The translations under genes and the position numbers were made by a program. 64,000 nucleotides of DNA from Tritrichomonas foetus (taxonomy: Eukaryota; Parabasalia; Tritrichomonadida; Tritrichomonadidae), in assembly GCA_001839685.1 (NCBI GenBank), contig MLAK01000001.1, positions 287,433-351,432 on the forward strand. The letters run 5' to 3'. Shown piece after piece: positions 1-10,500 of the stretch (position 1 is the first letter of the stretch; each line of letters begins with the position of its first letter). The notes under the pieces are model-generated. The model was given only the letters and a program-made list of their open reading frames with translations. It did no database searches and was not told the DNA's origin.

Positions 1-253
1 TGGACATTAAATTTTCGAATGCATCAGGAGTGATGTGAAGTTTTGAGCACATAAAGTTATCAACAAGGTCACTTACTAAATCCATAAATTTGATATATAC
101 CTGGTGTTCTTCTTCTGTAGAATATTCTAGAGAATTCAGGAATTCCTTACAATTGGAATAGATGAACTCAATGATTGGGCGCCACCATGCGTTAGACGAG
201 AAAAACTTGCAGATTCCAAAAAATATATCGCGATCTTTCTGGAATTTCGACAT
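1..253 (-). CDS. BART-domain protein, CFAP36/CCDC104-like (3' part cut by window edge)
   Basis: The minus-strand frame starts at the ATG at 253-251 and runs off the window start, so only the first 84 residues are present. They contain a short leader, then a WWRPIIEF block followed by FIYSNCKEF, an acidic EEEHQ stretch, and the helix ending HITPDAFENLM. This order matches the N-terminal BART-like helical domain of CFAP36 and its relatives, where a tryptophan followed by 'I-x-F' precedes 'C-x-x-F' and an E-rich turn. Family knowledge: these domains bind ARL-type small GTPases and are found in cilium or flagellum proteins. The gene is divergent from the PP2A B''-like gene with only 163 bp between start codons, so the two probably share a bidirectional promoter. 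The assignment to CFAP36 rather than another BART protein is an inference from this one domain. Confidence 0.6.
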   Translation of the reverse strand, partial: MSKFQKDRDIFFGICKFFSSNAWWRPIIEFIYSNCKEFLNSLEYSTEEEHQVYIKFMDLVSDLVDNFMCSKLHITPDAFENLMS

Positions 254-416
254 TTTTTTTATTTCATTAACGTACAATCCAACGTACATTTTGCTAAAAA
301 ATTGTGTGATTCATTGAATTTTCTGACCGGGTTTTGAGCACTTTGTTTAAACTATCTGAGGCGATGAATCCGACTATATAACCGCAGAAAAAGTTGATTA
401 CGTTTAAGATAATGCA

Positions 417-1766
417 ATGAGTGTCTTCTCAGATTCGAAAAGGCTTTCTGCAATTTTACAACAAATGGGATACTCAGAAGTTTTGAAAGAATATTCTGTC
501 ATGGCCCAAAACAAAAAGGAAAAAGAAGAAATTCCTGGCTTTTATATATCCCATAAAACCAAAAGCGAAAATCTTGCAAGCATAATTAATTCATGGGCAA
601 CAACTCAGTCAATATTGAAGATAAAAGAGAAATATCCGACAATGGAAGACGTTGACAAAATCGAAGCAGAATTCAAAAGAATGAGCTCAACGTCGTCATT
701 TCCATCACTTGGCGCAAGAGGTGGAGGAGGAAGAACATTAAGATATCCCCAATACTTGCAACTACGTGAAGTGTGGGATGATGATTTGAAGCCAATTCTA
801 TCATCAAGCCTATTTATTGAAGTAGGAGGTACTTCAATGCATACCTGTAACTATGATGCTCTAATTCAGCATCTAACAATCTTAGCCAGATGTTCTGAAC
901 ACTATTCTTACTTGCAATCACTTGATTTGTCTCGATCAGGATATATCACAAATGATGAATTTAAAGAGTATGTGAAAAAGTATGCATTTCAGTTTTCTTT
1001 TCTGCAATATGATTCTGAAAATGCCAACGATAATTACACCAGCCAAGAAGAGCTCATGAAGCTTTATGTTGAGTTCGCTTCACAGCAATTCCTTGTTGTA
1101 TTGGATCCACTTTCTTCAGGAAAAGTTATGATTGCCAAAATTCTGAATGATGTGCTGTTTATGTTTTTTGTAATGGTTGATGGATGGACAGAAGAAAGAC
1201 AGAATCCATTTTCATTGGAAGTTTTAAATAGCTTTGTGAAAGATTTTAAGAATATTGATTTCAAGAAAACTGGAATTCTTGAACCAGACAGTCTTCTTTA
1301 TATGAACAGATTAAGATTCACACAAGCGTTTGTTAATCGTGCAACTGAAACAATCAGTTTTAACAATGGTGTGATGAATTTTGAATGGTATGTTAGATTT
1401 CGTGTTGCTTGGTTTAGTGTTGGTGAACCATTTGCGAATGCATATTTCTTTGATGCAATTGATATTGATGGAGACGGCTTTATTACACAAAATGAAATGA
1501 ACTACTTCCAAAGAGAAATTGATAAAGCAACAAAAGAACTGTATCCTGAAGAAAAGAATATTCCACCATATGATTTTGTTGTAAGTCAGCATTTTGATAT
1601 GTGCCAGGCCTCGGACCAAAGAATATCGAGAAAAATGTTTGTTGAGGCGAAATCAACAGAAGGCCTCCTTCGACGACTTTGCGATATCCGTGACTTTACA
1701 CAATATGAACTGAGTAAGGATTGTGGATGCCGCCAACTACCTGTTCCTGATGTTTTTTCCTTATAG
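417..1766 (+). CDS. PP2A regulatory subunit B'' family, PPP2R3C-like EF-hand protein
   Basis: 449 residues, ATG start. Two EF-hand loops are readable: DLSRSGYITNDE at about residues 170-181 (imperfect) and DIDGDGFITQNE at about 349-360 (canonical D-x-D-x-DG with a final E). The segment after the first hand contains FLVVLDPLSSGKV, and the segment around the second contains WYVRFRVAW and YFDAIDIDGDG-like order followed by NYFQREI. The end has FDMCQASDQRISR. This layout is that of the B'' (PR72/PPP2R3) family, and the spacing and LDP-x-x-SGK block look closest to PPP2R3C (G5PR). Family role: targets and regulates the PP2A catalytic subunit in a Ca2+-sensitive way. A glycine run (GARGGGG) lies near residues 98-104. 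A TAACCG site lies 33 bp before the ATG, and AATAAA follows the stop within about 30 nt. Confidence 0.75.
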   Translation: MSVFSDSKRLSAILQQMGYSEVLKEYSVMAQNKKEKEEIPGFYISHKTKSENLASIINSWATTQSILKIKEKYPTMEDVDKIEAEFKRMSSTSSFPSLGARGGGGRTLRYPQYLQLREVWDDDLKPILSSSLFIEVGGTSMHTCNYDALIQHLTILARCSEHYSYLQSLDLSRSGYITNDEFKEYVKKYAFQFSFLQYDSENANDNYTSQEELMKLYVEFASQQFLVVLDPLSSGKVMIAKILNDVLFMFFVMVDGWTEERQNPFSLEVLNSFVKDFKNIDFKKTGILEPDSLLYMNRLRFTQAFVNRATETISFNNGVMNFEWYVRFRVAWFSVGEPFANAYFFDAIDIDGDGFITQNEMNYFQREIDKATKELYPEEKNIPPYDFVVSQHFDMCQASDQRISRKMFVEAKSTEGLLRRLCDIRDFTQYELSKDCGCRQLPVPDVFSL

Positions 1767-1994
1767 AACACACATAACTGTTATTTATTATAATAAAATT
1801 TTTTATATTGGATGATCTCATTGCAATTATTTTTATCTAACTATATATTTTCTTTTACATAAAACAATAATAATACAAACCAGAATAATTGATAATTATT
1901 CGAAAAGACCGAATAATAAATGATTAAACGAGAAAAATAGTATGACTGAGTTGTGATTATTCAGACCAATTATACATAGAATTTTCAATATAGC

Positions 1995-3371
1995 ATGTCA
2001 AAGTTGATAATAAATTTGGTCGAACAAAGACCGTCAAACTCTTCATTCATCAACGATTCATTTTTCTCGATGGAGCAAAAGGTTTTAATTTCCGATGTTG
2101 TACGCCAAGTTAATTTTCTCATGAGATCGAATCAAAAAAGGGAAGCACTCAGCGCAATTCAGATATATTTTAATTCACCGCTTCAAGAAAACGTTTCTGA
2201 AGAAAGTTTCAATTTTCTTGTCAGCTTAGCAATAAAATTGTCAACCCAGTTCCTCGTTCATATTCCATCAATTATCAAAGCGATTATTCAATTTTGCGAT
2301 AATGATTCATTAAATACCTTTTTTATGACCTACATTCAAGAGTGCCGCATTATGATTGGAGATAAACAGCAATATTCAGCAGAAGCAAAAGATATTATTA
2401 ATTGTCCAATTTCAAGCACAGTTGTTGATCAATTGCTTGTAAATCCATCCATGAATTTCTCTTTCAAAGTTTATATCTCTATTCTCGAGAACCTCAGACA
2501 AAATAAAGTCATCACCAAATTGTATTTTCAAATCATCAACCAAGGATATCAAACCGCCATGGATTTTGAATCGCAACAACTTCATGATATGATTAGTAAA
2601 GAGCTTGACCATCTTTGCGGAAATCTCAAGCTTAAAAATTCGGTGAGATATCGTGTTGTAGATTCACTTTTTCTGAGGTTCAAAACTGCTCTTGAACTTG
2701 GATTATATAAAAGAGCATTTAAATCTCTCTGTGATGCATCTTTTTTAATATCATCACCTGATGCACCAATTGAACTTCACGAACATGTTGAAGTTCAGAA
2801 AGCAGTCCTTCTTGAAATCCGAGAAAATCGCGTTCCTGCTGCCATTCAGCTATTGAATTTAATTAAATTCTATGAAACTACACCAGTTCCTCCTTCAATG
2901 CCACTTCAATCACTTGCTGATCTTGCATTAATGACTGCATTGGCAGGTGACCTCCATAATCGAACTGACACCAGCTATGAAAAGTTGCTTGGTTGTAAAA
3001 CAATGCCAAGAGATGAAGTGGTATCTGTTCTGATTGAAAAAGTAAAAAGATTATCTTTAAAGAAGTTTGCATTGGTTGCAGAAGAACACAAAAATCCAAC
3101 AGAGATCTGTATGGCATTTAAAAACTTTTTGAGCGAGTATGGAAAAGAATTTCATGTTCCATCACTCTTTAAAGCACTCGGACAATATGCAGCATACAGA
3201 ATTATTCAAGCTGCTCTTTCCCAAAGAAATGAAGTTCCAATAAGTGAATTAGAAACTGCTCTGAAATGGATGACCAATTGGGAAATCCATCGTGCAATCA
3301 TTGATGGAAACAAAAATGGAATATTTAAATGTAAAATAGACATGATGAAAAATTGCATTGTTAATCAATGA
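1995..3371 (+). CDS. Divergent eIF3 subunit a-like protein (N-terminal part only)
   Basis: 458 residues, ATG start, all-helical composition. The N-terminus (RQVNFLMRSNQKREALSAI, residues ~35-53) resembles the eIF3a opening where repeated helices precede 'KKQPALDVL'. Residues ~168-250 read as a run 'LRQNKVITKLYFQII', then an acidic linker and 'DSLFLRFKTALELGLYKRAFKSLCDA'. This parallels the eIF3a block that precedes its PCI domain ('...LYHDIAQQAFKFC... [21 protein letters not shown]'). Family role: eIF3a is the scaffold of the translation initiation factor that joins mRNA to the 40S subunit. It is much shorter than animal or yeast eIF3a (over 900 residues), and the charged C-terminal spectrin-like region is absent. 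Identity is therefore tentative; another PCI-complex subunit is possible. TTTTCA lies 10 nt before the ATG. Confidence 0.45.
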   Translation: MSKLIINLVEQRPSNSSFINDSFFSMEQKVLISDVVRQVNFLMRSNQKREALSAIQIYFNSPLQENVSEESFNFLVSLAIKLSTQFLVHIPSIIKAIIQFCDNDSLNTFFMTYIQECRIMIGDKQQYSAEAKDIINCPISSTVVDQLLVNPSMNFSFKVYISILENLRQNKVITKLYFQIINQGYQTAMDFESQQLHDMISKELDHLCGNLKLKNSVRYRVVDSLFLRFKTALELGLYKRAFKSLCDASFLISSPDAPIELHEHVEVQKAVLLEIRENRVPAAIQLLNLIKFYETTPVPPSMPLQSLADLALMTALAGDLHNRTDTSYEKLLGCKTMPRDEVVSVLIEKVKRLSLKKFALVAEEHKNPTEICMAFKNFLSEYGKEFHVPSLFKALGQYAAYRIIQAALSQRNEVPISELETALKWMTNWEIHRAIIDGNKNGIFKCKIDMMKNCIVNQ

Positions 3372-4333
3372 ATTATGTACATATTTCTATTGACAAACAC
3401 ACAAAAGGTAATATATTTTGTTTGTAAAAAAATATAAATGATCATGCTTATTCACCATTATCCATTATTTTTACTTTTTATCTTTCCTCAATGTGTTATT
3501 TTATAGTGATGCAACAAATTTTTGATAAAAAGAATTTTGGGTTTTCACCTGTTTGCTTAAATCCACATTAAGTTTTTTATTGAAGACTACTTGTTAGTTT
3601 TCGAAGAGGAATAACAGTTTGTCCTGTTGAAACTTTCGTTTAAATCATGATGTGATTTGCTTCACCTCAAATTTGAAAAAAAAAAAAATTCTGTCAATAA
3701 AAATCATTGAATGCCATTGTCTAACGGAATGAAAGAATTCTTCAGAATAGTCGGAAATATCATGAAAACCAAAAAATAAACTTTTACTGTTTCTTTTAAT
3801 TCAGTAGATATCATAGGTTTCGGTTTTTAACGTTTCGTAATCTAAATCCTCATTTTTGCTATTTTTGGTTATCTTTCGATTCTTTCAGAATATTTTATTT
3901 ATCATTCGCCATAAAGTTTGATGGCAACAATATTAACGAGAAGTATGAAGTATCTGATGAATCATGCAAATTGAATAAAAAATTTCGTTTCTGTATTCCG
4001 GAATCCAGAAAGTACAGATGATTATTTCCCGTCATATGTATTATATCTCATAAATTATGGTCAGTTGCGAAGATATCAATCAACATAAATCTCATAATTT
4101 GGATTTTTTTGACCATCCTCAATAGACGATACTTAATACATTATGAGAAGTACAATGAACATATTTCCAGAAAAACCAATTTATTTATCGAAAACTTTGA
4201 CATCCAGATAAACCTCAAAATTTGAATAGGACGCCGTTTATTTTAGAAAGATTTTTTTTTCTTCCAGGAACACATTTCTCACAAAAAGTTGGAATTTTAG
4301 AGGTTTTTGGCCACATCTATTTTTCAGAAGAAA
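3372..4333. other. Intergenic, AT-rich, no gene seen
   Basis: About 960 bp between the eIF3a-like gene and the helicase. No reading frame with protein-like composition was found on either strand. It has a poly-A run near 3678-3689 and CCGTTTA at 4234-4240, 94 bp before the helicase ATG, which matches the half-site seen near other promoters in this window. Nothing else recognised. Confidence 0.6.
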
Positions 4334-5638
4334 ATGTCTTACGACAACAGAGAAAGACGCGGAGGCCGTGGTCGCGGTGGACGTGGACGCGGTGGACGTG
4401 GACACCATTCGTATATGAATCAAGGACCACCTCAAGATAATCCAAATTTCGAAGCCAACTGGAACGAGCGAGTCGACGACTTTGACTCAATGGATCTCAA
4501 ACCAGAACTCCTTCACGGTATCTTTTCATACGGTTTTAAGCATCCATCCGAGATTCAGTCATTAGCAGTTCGTCCAATCATGCTCGGTCGCAACGTCATT
4601 GCTCAAGCCCAGTCTGGTACAGGTAAAACAGGTGCCTTTTCAATCGGTATATTGCAAAACATTGATACCTCTTCACAGACCACCCAGGCGTTAGTTCTTG
4701 CCCCAACTCGTGAACTTGCCGACCAAATCTACACATTCTTCGTCGAAATCGGTGCAAGAATCCCCAACTTACAGATTGTTATTTTCAAGGGTGGTGTCAG
4801 CGTTCAGCACGATCAACAACAAGCTCAAAAGCTCCCACACATCATTATTGCCACTCCAGGACGTTCCCTTTCACTCATCCAAGACGGCTACCTTAGATGC
4901 GAGCACTTGAAGATGGTCTGCCTCGATGAAGCAGATGCCATGCTTGGCGAAGGATTTGTTACACAAGTTCAAGAAATCTTCAGCTTCTTGAACCCAGAAA
5001 TCCAAATCTTGCTCTTCTCAGCCACAATCCCAGTTGAAATTTTCAACTTGATGGAGCAATTCATGAAGGATCCAGTCAAGATTCTCGTCAAAGCTGAACA
5101 ACTCACACTCGAAGGTATCAGACAGTTTTACGTTAACGTAAATAACGACGAATATAAGTTCCCAACACTTCTCGATATCTACGGCCAATTATCCATTCAA
5201 AAAGCCGTTATCTTCGCCAACAAGAAGGACACCGTCGATTTCCTCCAGAACGAACTTTCAAAGGCCAACTTCGAAGTTTCCGCTATTCACGGAGGTCTCG
5301 AACAATCCGAAAGAGAAAGAATCATGCAGCAATTCCGTGTTGGTAATGCACGTGTTCTTGTCGCAACTGACCTCATTGGTCGTGGTATCGATGTCCAACA
5401 AATCACCCTCGTTATCAACTTCGAAGTCCCACCATCACGCGAACTTTACCTCCACCGTATTGGAAGATCCGGAAGATACGGAAGGAAAGGTGTTGCTATA
5501 AATATTTGTAATATGAACGAAATGTCTTCTATCCAAAATATTGAAGAATTTTATAGAACAAAGATCGAAGAATTGCCAAACGACTTTGCACAAATCTTGA
5601 AGGAAGCAAACGACTCAGTTGACGCTGGAGAAAAATGA
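4334..5638 (+). CDS. DEAD-box RNA helicase, eIF4A family, with N-terminal RGG tail
   Basis: 434 residues. The frame is open upstream to a TTG at 4307, but the first ATG is at 4334, so that start is used. Residues ~5-25 are an RGG box. The core has all helicase signatures: Q motif (KHPSEIQ), motif I AQSGTGKTG (Lys98), PTRELA, GG, TPGR, DEAD (198-201), SAT, then domain 2 with TDLIGRGIDV and HRIGRSGRYGRKG. Length and order match eIF4A/eIF4A-III (about 390-410 residues) plus the tail. Family role: ATP-dependent RNA unwinding, in cap-dependent initiation for eIF4A or the exon junction complex for eIF4A-III. Variant residues are DEADAML and IGRGIDV where most eIF4A have DEADEML and LARGIDV. Codon use is richer in C-ending codons than its neighbours, as expected for high expression. 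TTTTTCAG lies just before the ATG. Confidence 0.9.
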   Translation: MSYDNRERRGGRGRGGRGRGGRGHHSYMNQGPPQDNPNFEANWNERVDDFDSMDLKPELLHGIFSYGFKHPSEIQSLAVRPIMLGRNVIAQAQSGTGKTGAFSIGILQNIDTSSQTTQALVLAPTRELADQIYTFFVEIGARIPNLQIVIFKGGVSVQHDQQQAQKLPHIIIATPGRSLSLIQDGYLRCEHLKMVCLDEADAMLGEGFVTQVQEIFSFLNPEIQILLFSATIPVEIFNLMEQFMKDPVKILVKAEQLTLEGIRQFYVNVNNDEYKFPTLLDIYGQLSIQKAVIFANKKDTVDFLQNELSKANFEVSAIHGGLEQSERERIMQQFRVGNARVLVATDLIGRGIDVQQITLVINFEVPPSRELYLHRIGRSGRYGRKGVAINICNMNEMSSIQNIEEFYRTKIEELPNDFAQILKEANDSVDAGEK

Positions 5639-5892
5639 TTGAAAATAAAAAATTACGATTGACAATTTAAAGAGATTTTTATCACCTACTCTTCAAATTT
5701 TTTTTTTCCTTTTTTTTTCCCCTCAATTCTTTATTCTTTCATTAAATAACTTGATTGATTCATGCTAGGAAGTTTCTCTCAATTACATACGGAAGAGATA
5801 AAACCGATTTAAATAAAGAAAATGAACATTTATCACTCGCGATTGAAATAGCATTTACTTAATCGATTTTAGTAATAAGTAATGAATCAAAT

Positions 5893-7230
5893 TCAAAATG
5901 ATTCACTCATTAATTTTTTCGTTTGTTCAACGTCGTTCATCGAGATAATATAAAGTTGAACGATAACTTCAATTTGATCATTAAGATTATTCTCAATCAA
6001 ATATAATGCTAGATCGTCACTATGATCACTCAGCATTCTTTTATGTGCTTGTTGAAAATATTGATTTTCAATACTGATCTTCAATGATGCTAAGAGAGCC
6101 AAATCTTCAGATAGGCTTTTGCTTTCATGGCTGAAATCATCAAGATTAATTTTATTTTCATTAAGTCTGACATCACCATCTCTTGTGAGATTGTCATGAT
6201 CATAATAATTAGTATATACAAAAGAATTTGAACTATTTACTCGATTTACATCATAGCTGCTGAACTTTCGTTTCGTATAAATTTGATTACTATTCCGATT
6301 CTTATTATTGTTTGTATTATTAATCTGATAACTACCTCGATTGGTGGCATTCATAGCATCTAAAAATATATCTTGATCATGATTATCATAATCCAAATAA
6401 TTCATATCTCTTTGCCTGCTTGATGAATATCTTATTTCTTCTCTACTTCTTCTGATTGCTTCCAATAACATTGGATCATCATCATCATCATTATTGATGC
6501 GATTCACATTATTTGCCCGAATCTGATTGTTTCGCCTTGGGCTTGAATGAGTGGGAGGTGGATGATTTCCCCCTTTTGGTGAAATAGAATGCCCTTTATA
6601 TGGTCTTCTTTCTAGTCTTCTGTTTATTCCATTGTTTGGTCTTCTGTCAATTCCTACTTGGCGGCGATTCGCATCATTGTTTCTATTTGATGAACTATTA
6701 GGACTATTTCTTGGCTTTGGTTGAGGTGAATCTTTGTAATAATTAAGTAATAGGTCTGCCGTTTTTTCAACGTCATATTTTGTTGCACGAAGAGCTTCTG
6801 CTGCCTCATCTGCATAATATCCCATTCCTATAAATTGATTTACCATATCATCAAACTTCGCAGGTTGTGATTTCAATATATTCGCATATTCGCGATAGAT
6901 TTTGCGACACTCATCACTGGGTGATCGTCTAATAACTTTGGACCGATCATGAAAAGTTTTGGGAGTTTTGAAAAATGGAGGGGAAGGGGGATGAATCGGC
7001 CTAACTTCATATATTATTGTTTGCTGATTCAAATATCCCAATTTCAATTTACTTCTACAATATGTCTGAGTATCACTATTCGAATCAATGATTCTTATGA
7101 TATCTTTTGATAAATTTAATTTAGTTGATAAATAATTTATAAGATCTGTTATACTATCCTCAGGGTCGAAATCATCTTCAAATTTTTGTCCATTGATTCC
7201 TTTTAGTATAATATGTGAGGTTTCCAGCAT
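5893..7230 (-). CDS. Ubiquitin-receptor-like protein: UBL, UBA and UIM segments
   Basis: 445 residues from the ATG at 7230-7228 (MLETSHIILKG). The frame stays open to an ATG at 7308, but the ubiquitin-like fold begins at 7230, and TCAATTC lies 10-17 nt before it. Residues 1-80 form a ubiquitin-like domain (HIILKGINGQKF ... DSITDLINYLSTKL). Residues ~125-165 are a UBA domain (FDDMVNQFIGMGYYADEAAEAL, cut here to its first motif FIGMGY). A later DDDD-PMLLEAIRRSREE stretch near residue 250 fits the ubiquitin-interacting motif (acidic block, hydrophobic, A-x3-S, E). The C-terminal ~40 residues (LALYLIENNLNDQ ... MNDVEQTKKLM) resemble a second UBA. The middle is disordered and N/R-rich. The layout suggests a RAD23/Dsk2-type shuttle that brings ubiquitinated cargo to the proteasome. 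No one-to-one orthologue is claimed. Confidence 0.65.
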   Translation of the reverse strand: MLETSHIILKGINGQKFEDDFDPEDSITDLINYLSTKLNLSKDIIRIIDSNSDTQTYCRSKLKLGYLNQQTIIYEVRPIHPPSPPFFKTPKTFHDRSKVIRRSPSDECRKIYREYANILKSQPAKFDDMVNQFIGMGYYADEAAEALRATKYDVEKTADLLLNYYKDSPQPKPRNSPNSSSNRNNDANRRQVGIDRRPNNGINRRLERRPYKGHSISPKGGNHPPPTHSSPRRNNQIRANNVNRINNDDDDDPMLLEAIRRSREEIRYSSSRQRDMNYLDYDNHDQDIFLDAMNATNRGSYQINNTNNNKNRNSNQIYTKRKFSSYDVNRVNSSNSFVYTNYYDHDNLTRDGDVRLNENKINLDDFSHESKSLSEDLALLASLKISIENQYFQQAHKRMLSDHSDDLALYLIENNLNDQIEVIVQLYIISMNDVEQTKKLMSESF

Positions 7231-7578
7231 TTTCTTAGAATTGAGGACTATTTTGACTTTGAAAAAAAAGTGGCATACATTTAAAAGATTGAATTTCTTA
7301 TTTGGCATGTCAAATTAACAATTTTCCTCAAAAAGTTATAGACTCAAAATTTTAGCTTGACCAAAATAGCCTTGAAATTGCAGAGTTTCGAAAATTAATT
7401 TGTTTGGCTTCTAGCTTACTTATTTACAATATTTTACAAATTTTTCCCTATGTAAACCAAAATATATAATATATAAATTATAAGAAGTTCATGAGTATAG
7501 CTATATCGACATAACTCATGGAAAGTGATATGATGACATCAATAAACGGTCACCTTCCCTCCGAGAAATATTTGTTTC
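7231..7578. promoter_or_regulatory. Divergent promoter region (UBL-UBA gene / CAND1)
   Basis: 348 bp separate the two divergent start codons. On the CAND1 side, AAACGGT (7544-7550) lies 29 bp before the ATG, and TTTCATG places an initiator-like TCA directly on the start codon. On the other side TCAATTC lies 10-17 nt before the chosen ATG. The sequence is AT-rich and shows no other gene. Function as a promoter is inferred from position and motif similarity only. Confidence 0.4.
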
Positions 7579-10500
7579 ATGTCAGAACCTTTTAATCTTG
7601 CTAAATTTAATAACCAAATCAACAATCCAGACGAAGACTACACTATTATTGCATTCGATGAACTTAAAAATTATCTAAGTAATGTTGAAGAGTTCGATTT
7701 GCCGCCAGATTCAATTCGACTTTGCTTTTTACATCCAGTAATTGACCGAATTACGGACAAGACACCCGATATTTCAACATTAGTCTTTCGTATCATTGTT
7801 CTTCTTGCAGAAAAATTACCAGTTTGCACCATTAAAGATTACTTCGAAGCAATCTTCGAAGTTGTTTACGATATTGAATGCCAAGTTCGAACTCAAACAC
7901 TTTCAGTATTACGCGAAGTTCTTTCAAACTCAGTTTCGTTTTCAACAGAACGTCAGGATACTCTTGTCAAAAATTTAATCCCTCGCCTCGAAAGAGAAAT
8001 CAAGCAAAACCAAAACGTTGATATTTTAGTTTTCACACTTGAACTTTTAACCTCACTTACAGAGTTTCTTGGATTCCATTTCGATCAACAAAATCTCGAA
8101 TTGATTTTCGAAATCATTAAGAATTTGGCTTCAAATTGTGTTCTTGACTTACTTCCATCAGTTGCATCATTGACTAAAATTTGGATGACGCACGCCTTTC
8201 CTGAACAATTCGATGGAATGATTCATTTTTTATTCAAACTTGGTGAAGAAAGCACAAGTGCATTCACAATTCTTTCTTCGATGGTTTGCTACAAGCCAAT
8301 TATTTATAAGAAATTCTCACAAGAAATAATATCTTTATTTATTCAACAAATTGATAAAGAAGAAGAAGAAGTTACTCAACTTTTAGAAGAAAAACCAGAA
8401 ACTGACATTTTTTATGATACCCAGTATATTCCTCACATTACTGAATATGTTTCTTCATTAGCTTCCTTAACAAAAGCATTTCCAGATCAAAATGACGATG
8501 AAACAGTTGACAACTTTATTGGTATTGCATTTAAATACTTAACATATGGTTCTAATAATGTAGGAGAAGAAATTGCAGCCGATGAAGATGATTTTATAAT
8601 GGAAGGTGATGAAGATGTTGATGATGACATGAAACTTGATGATGTTGATGATGAAGTTATTACTGGAGACGATTCATGGAAGATTAGAAAGACAGCAATG
8701 ACCTTCTCAACCATTTTAATACAATTTTATTCTGCCAAATTCTACGAATCACTTAGTTATGTCAATGAGGAAGAAGAAATCAACTGTTTAGCTGTAGTTG
8801 ATACACTTTTGAGGGATTCTGACACTGGTGCACAAAAGGATGCATTTGCTTTCTTGAAAACAGTTGTACAATACTATAAAGATGAACTTGCTGAAGAGAC
8901 AATTAATAGTTGGTATAGCACTTTAAATACCCAACTTGTTCCTTCCAAGCAAGCAATTTCTGGACTTGTTCTTGAGACAATTGGATCTGTTTTGAATAAG
9001 TGTAGAACTATTCCGCTTAATTTATTAACAGAAATACTTGCTGCTATTCCACCAATTCTTAATACCTCAACCATTCCAGCAGCACTTGAATTATTCAATG
9101 TGATTTTCTCAACAACACAAAGTTCTTCTGAAATAATTACACATATCGCTTTAATGATCGCTGATATTGTTAAACAAAACCGTGTGATTGCAGCAGTTCC
9201 ATATTTGCCAACTTCTTCACGACTCTTCATTTATTCACAGTCTTGCACTCTTTCAAATGACGCTATTAATGCAATAGAAGATCTTGCACAAGCAATTATT
9301 ACATTGAGTAAATCAGATCAATCTGAAAAAGTATCACTGGCATTTGAAGCATTAGGAGTATTTTCTGTGACTTGTAATACTAGCCTAGTTGGAACAGCGA
9401 TTGAATCAATTGTTAATGCACTAAATAATGATATTGCTCTTCGTCCAATAACTCGTGCCATTGCCCTTATTGCTGCTTCCCCAGCCTTTGACCGTCTTTC
9501 CAATTATTTTGATACAATATACGAAAAACTTTGCTCTCTGTTTGAAAATGTTGATGGAACATTGGTGTTCTTTTCATTATGGACAATTTGCTTACTCGCT
9601 AAAAAAGGTGCTGTTAATTCCAATGCCATTGAAAGATCATCATCGTCTCTTATTAACATCATCACATCAGGTGATCCAAAGAATAAGCTCCTTTCACTGA
9701 AAGTTTTACAGTTAGTTCCAGGTGGAGCAACAAATGCACTGAATAGCATTAAAAATGCATTTACTGTAAAATTATCTGATGATGTGATTGCAGAAGCTGC
9801 AAAGTTCATCAATGTATGTGCTGAAACCAACATCGAAAAAGTTCGTTTTACAATCACAGAACTTTCTAATTCTAATCCAATGCCAGAAATTTCAGCAGAG
9901 ATTGCTTCAGTTATTGGATATCCAGCAGGAATGCATCCAGAAATTGGAAACGAACTTCTAGCTAAATTTGAAAAAACTATTATTGGCAACAAAGATAGCG
10001 TTTCACCATTTGTTTTACAATGTGTTGGTGAAATTGGAACTCTTATTGATTTAGGAAACCATACAGAATTGGTTGATGCAATTTTCGCTTTGATTTCCCA
10101 CACTGATAGAATGATCTTTAATGCAGCTGCTGAATGCATTGGATTAATGTCTGTTGGTTCAATCCATGTTGTTCTTAAGCGCTTACTTGAACAAGCATCA
10201 ACTGATAATGATCATTTAGCTGTGTGGACTTTAGCAACTTTATCAATGACGAAAAGATTTGCTGTTATGGAAGGATCCTTCAATAAACTTGGATCTTCCT
10301 ATAAACAAATTACAGAATTCCTTATTACTAATGCGGATTTCTCCAAACCAACAGAATTAAGTACTGCCCAATGTTTCTCAAATCTTATTAAAATTAATGA
10401 AAACTTTTTATCAGAATTACTTTCTATTGCCGCAACAAGTGACATCGCTGGACCAGTTGCATCACATGCCATTTCTTTATTCTTCGATGACTCTGGAAAT

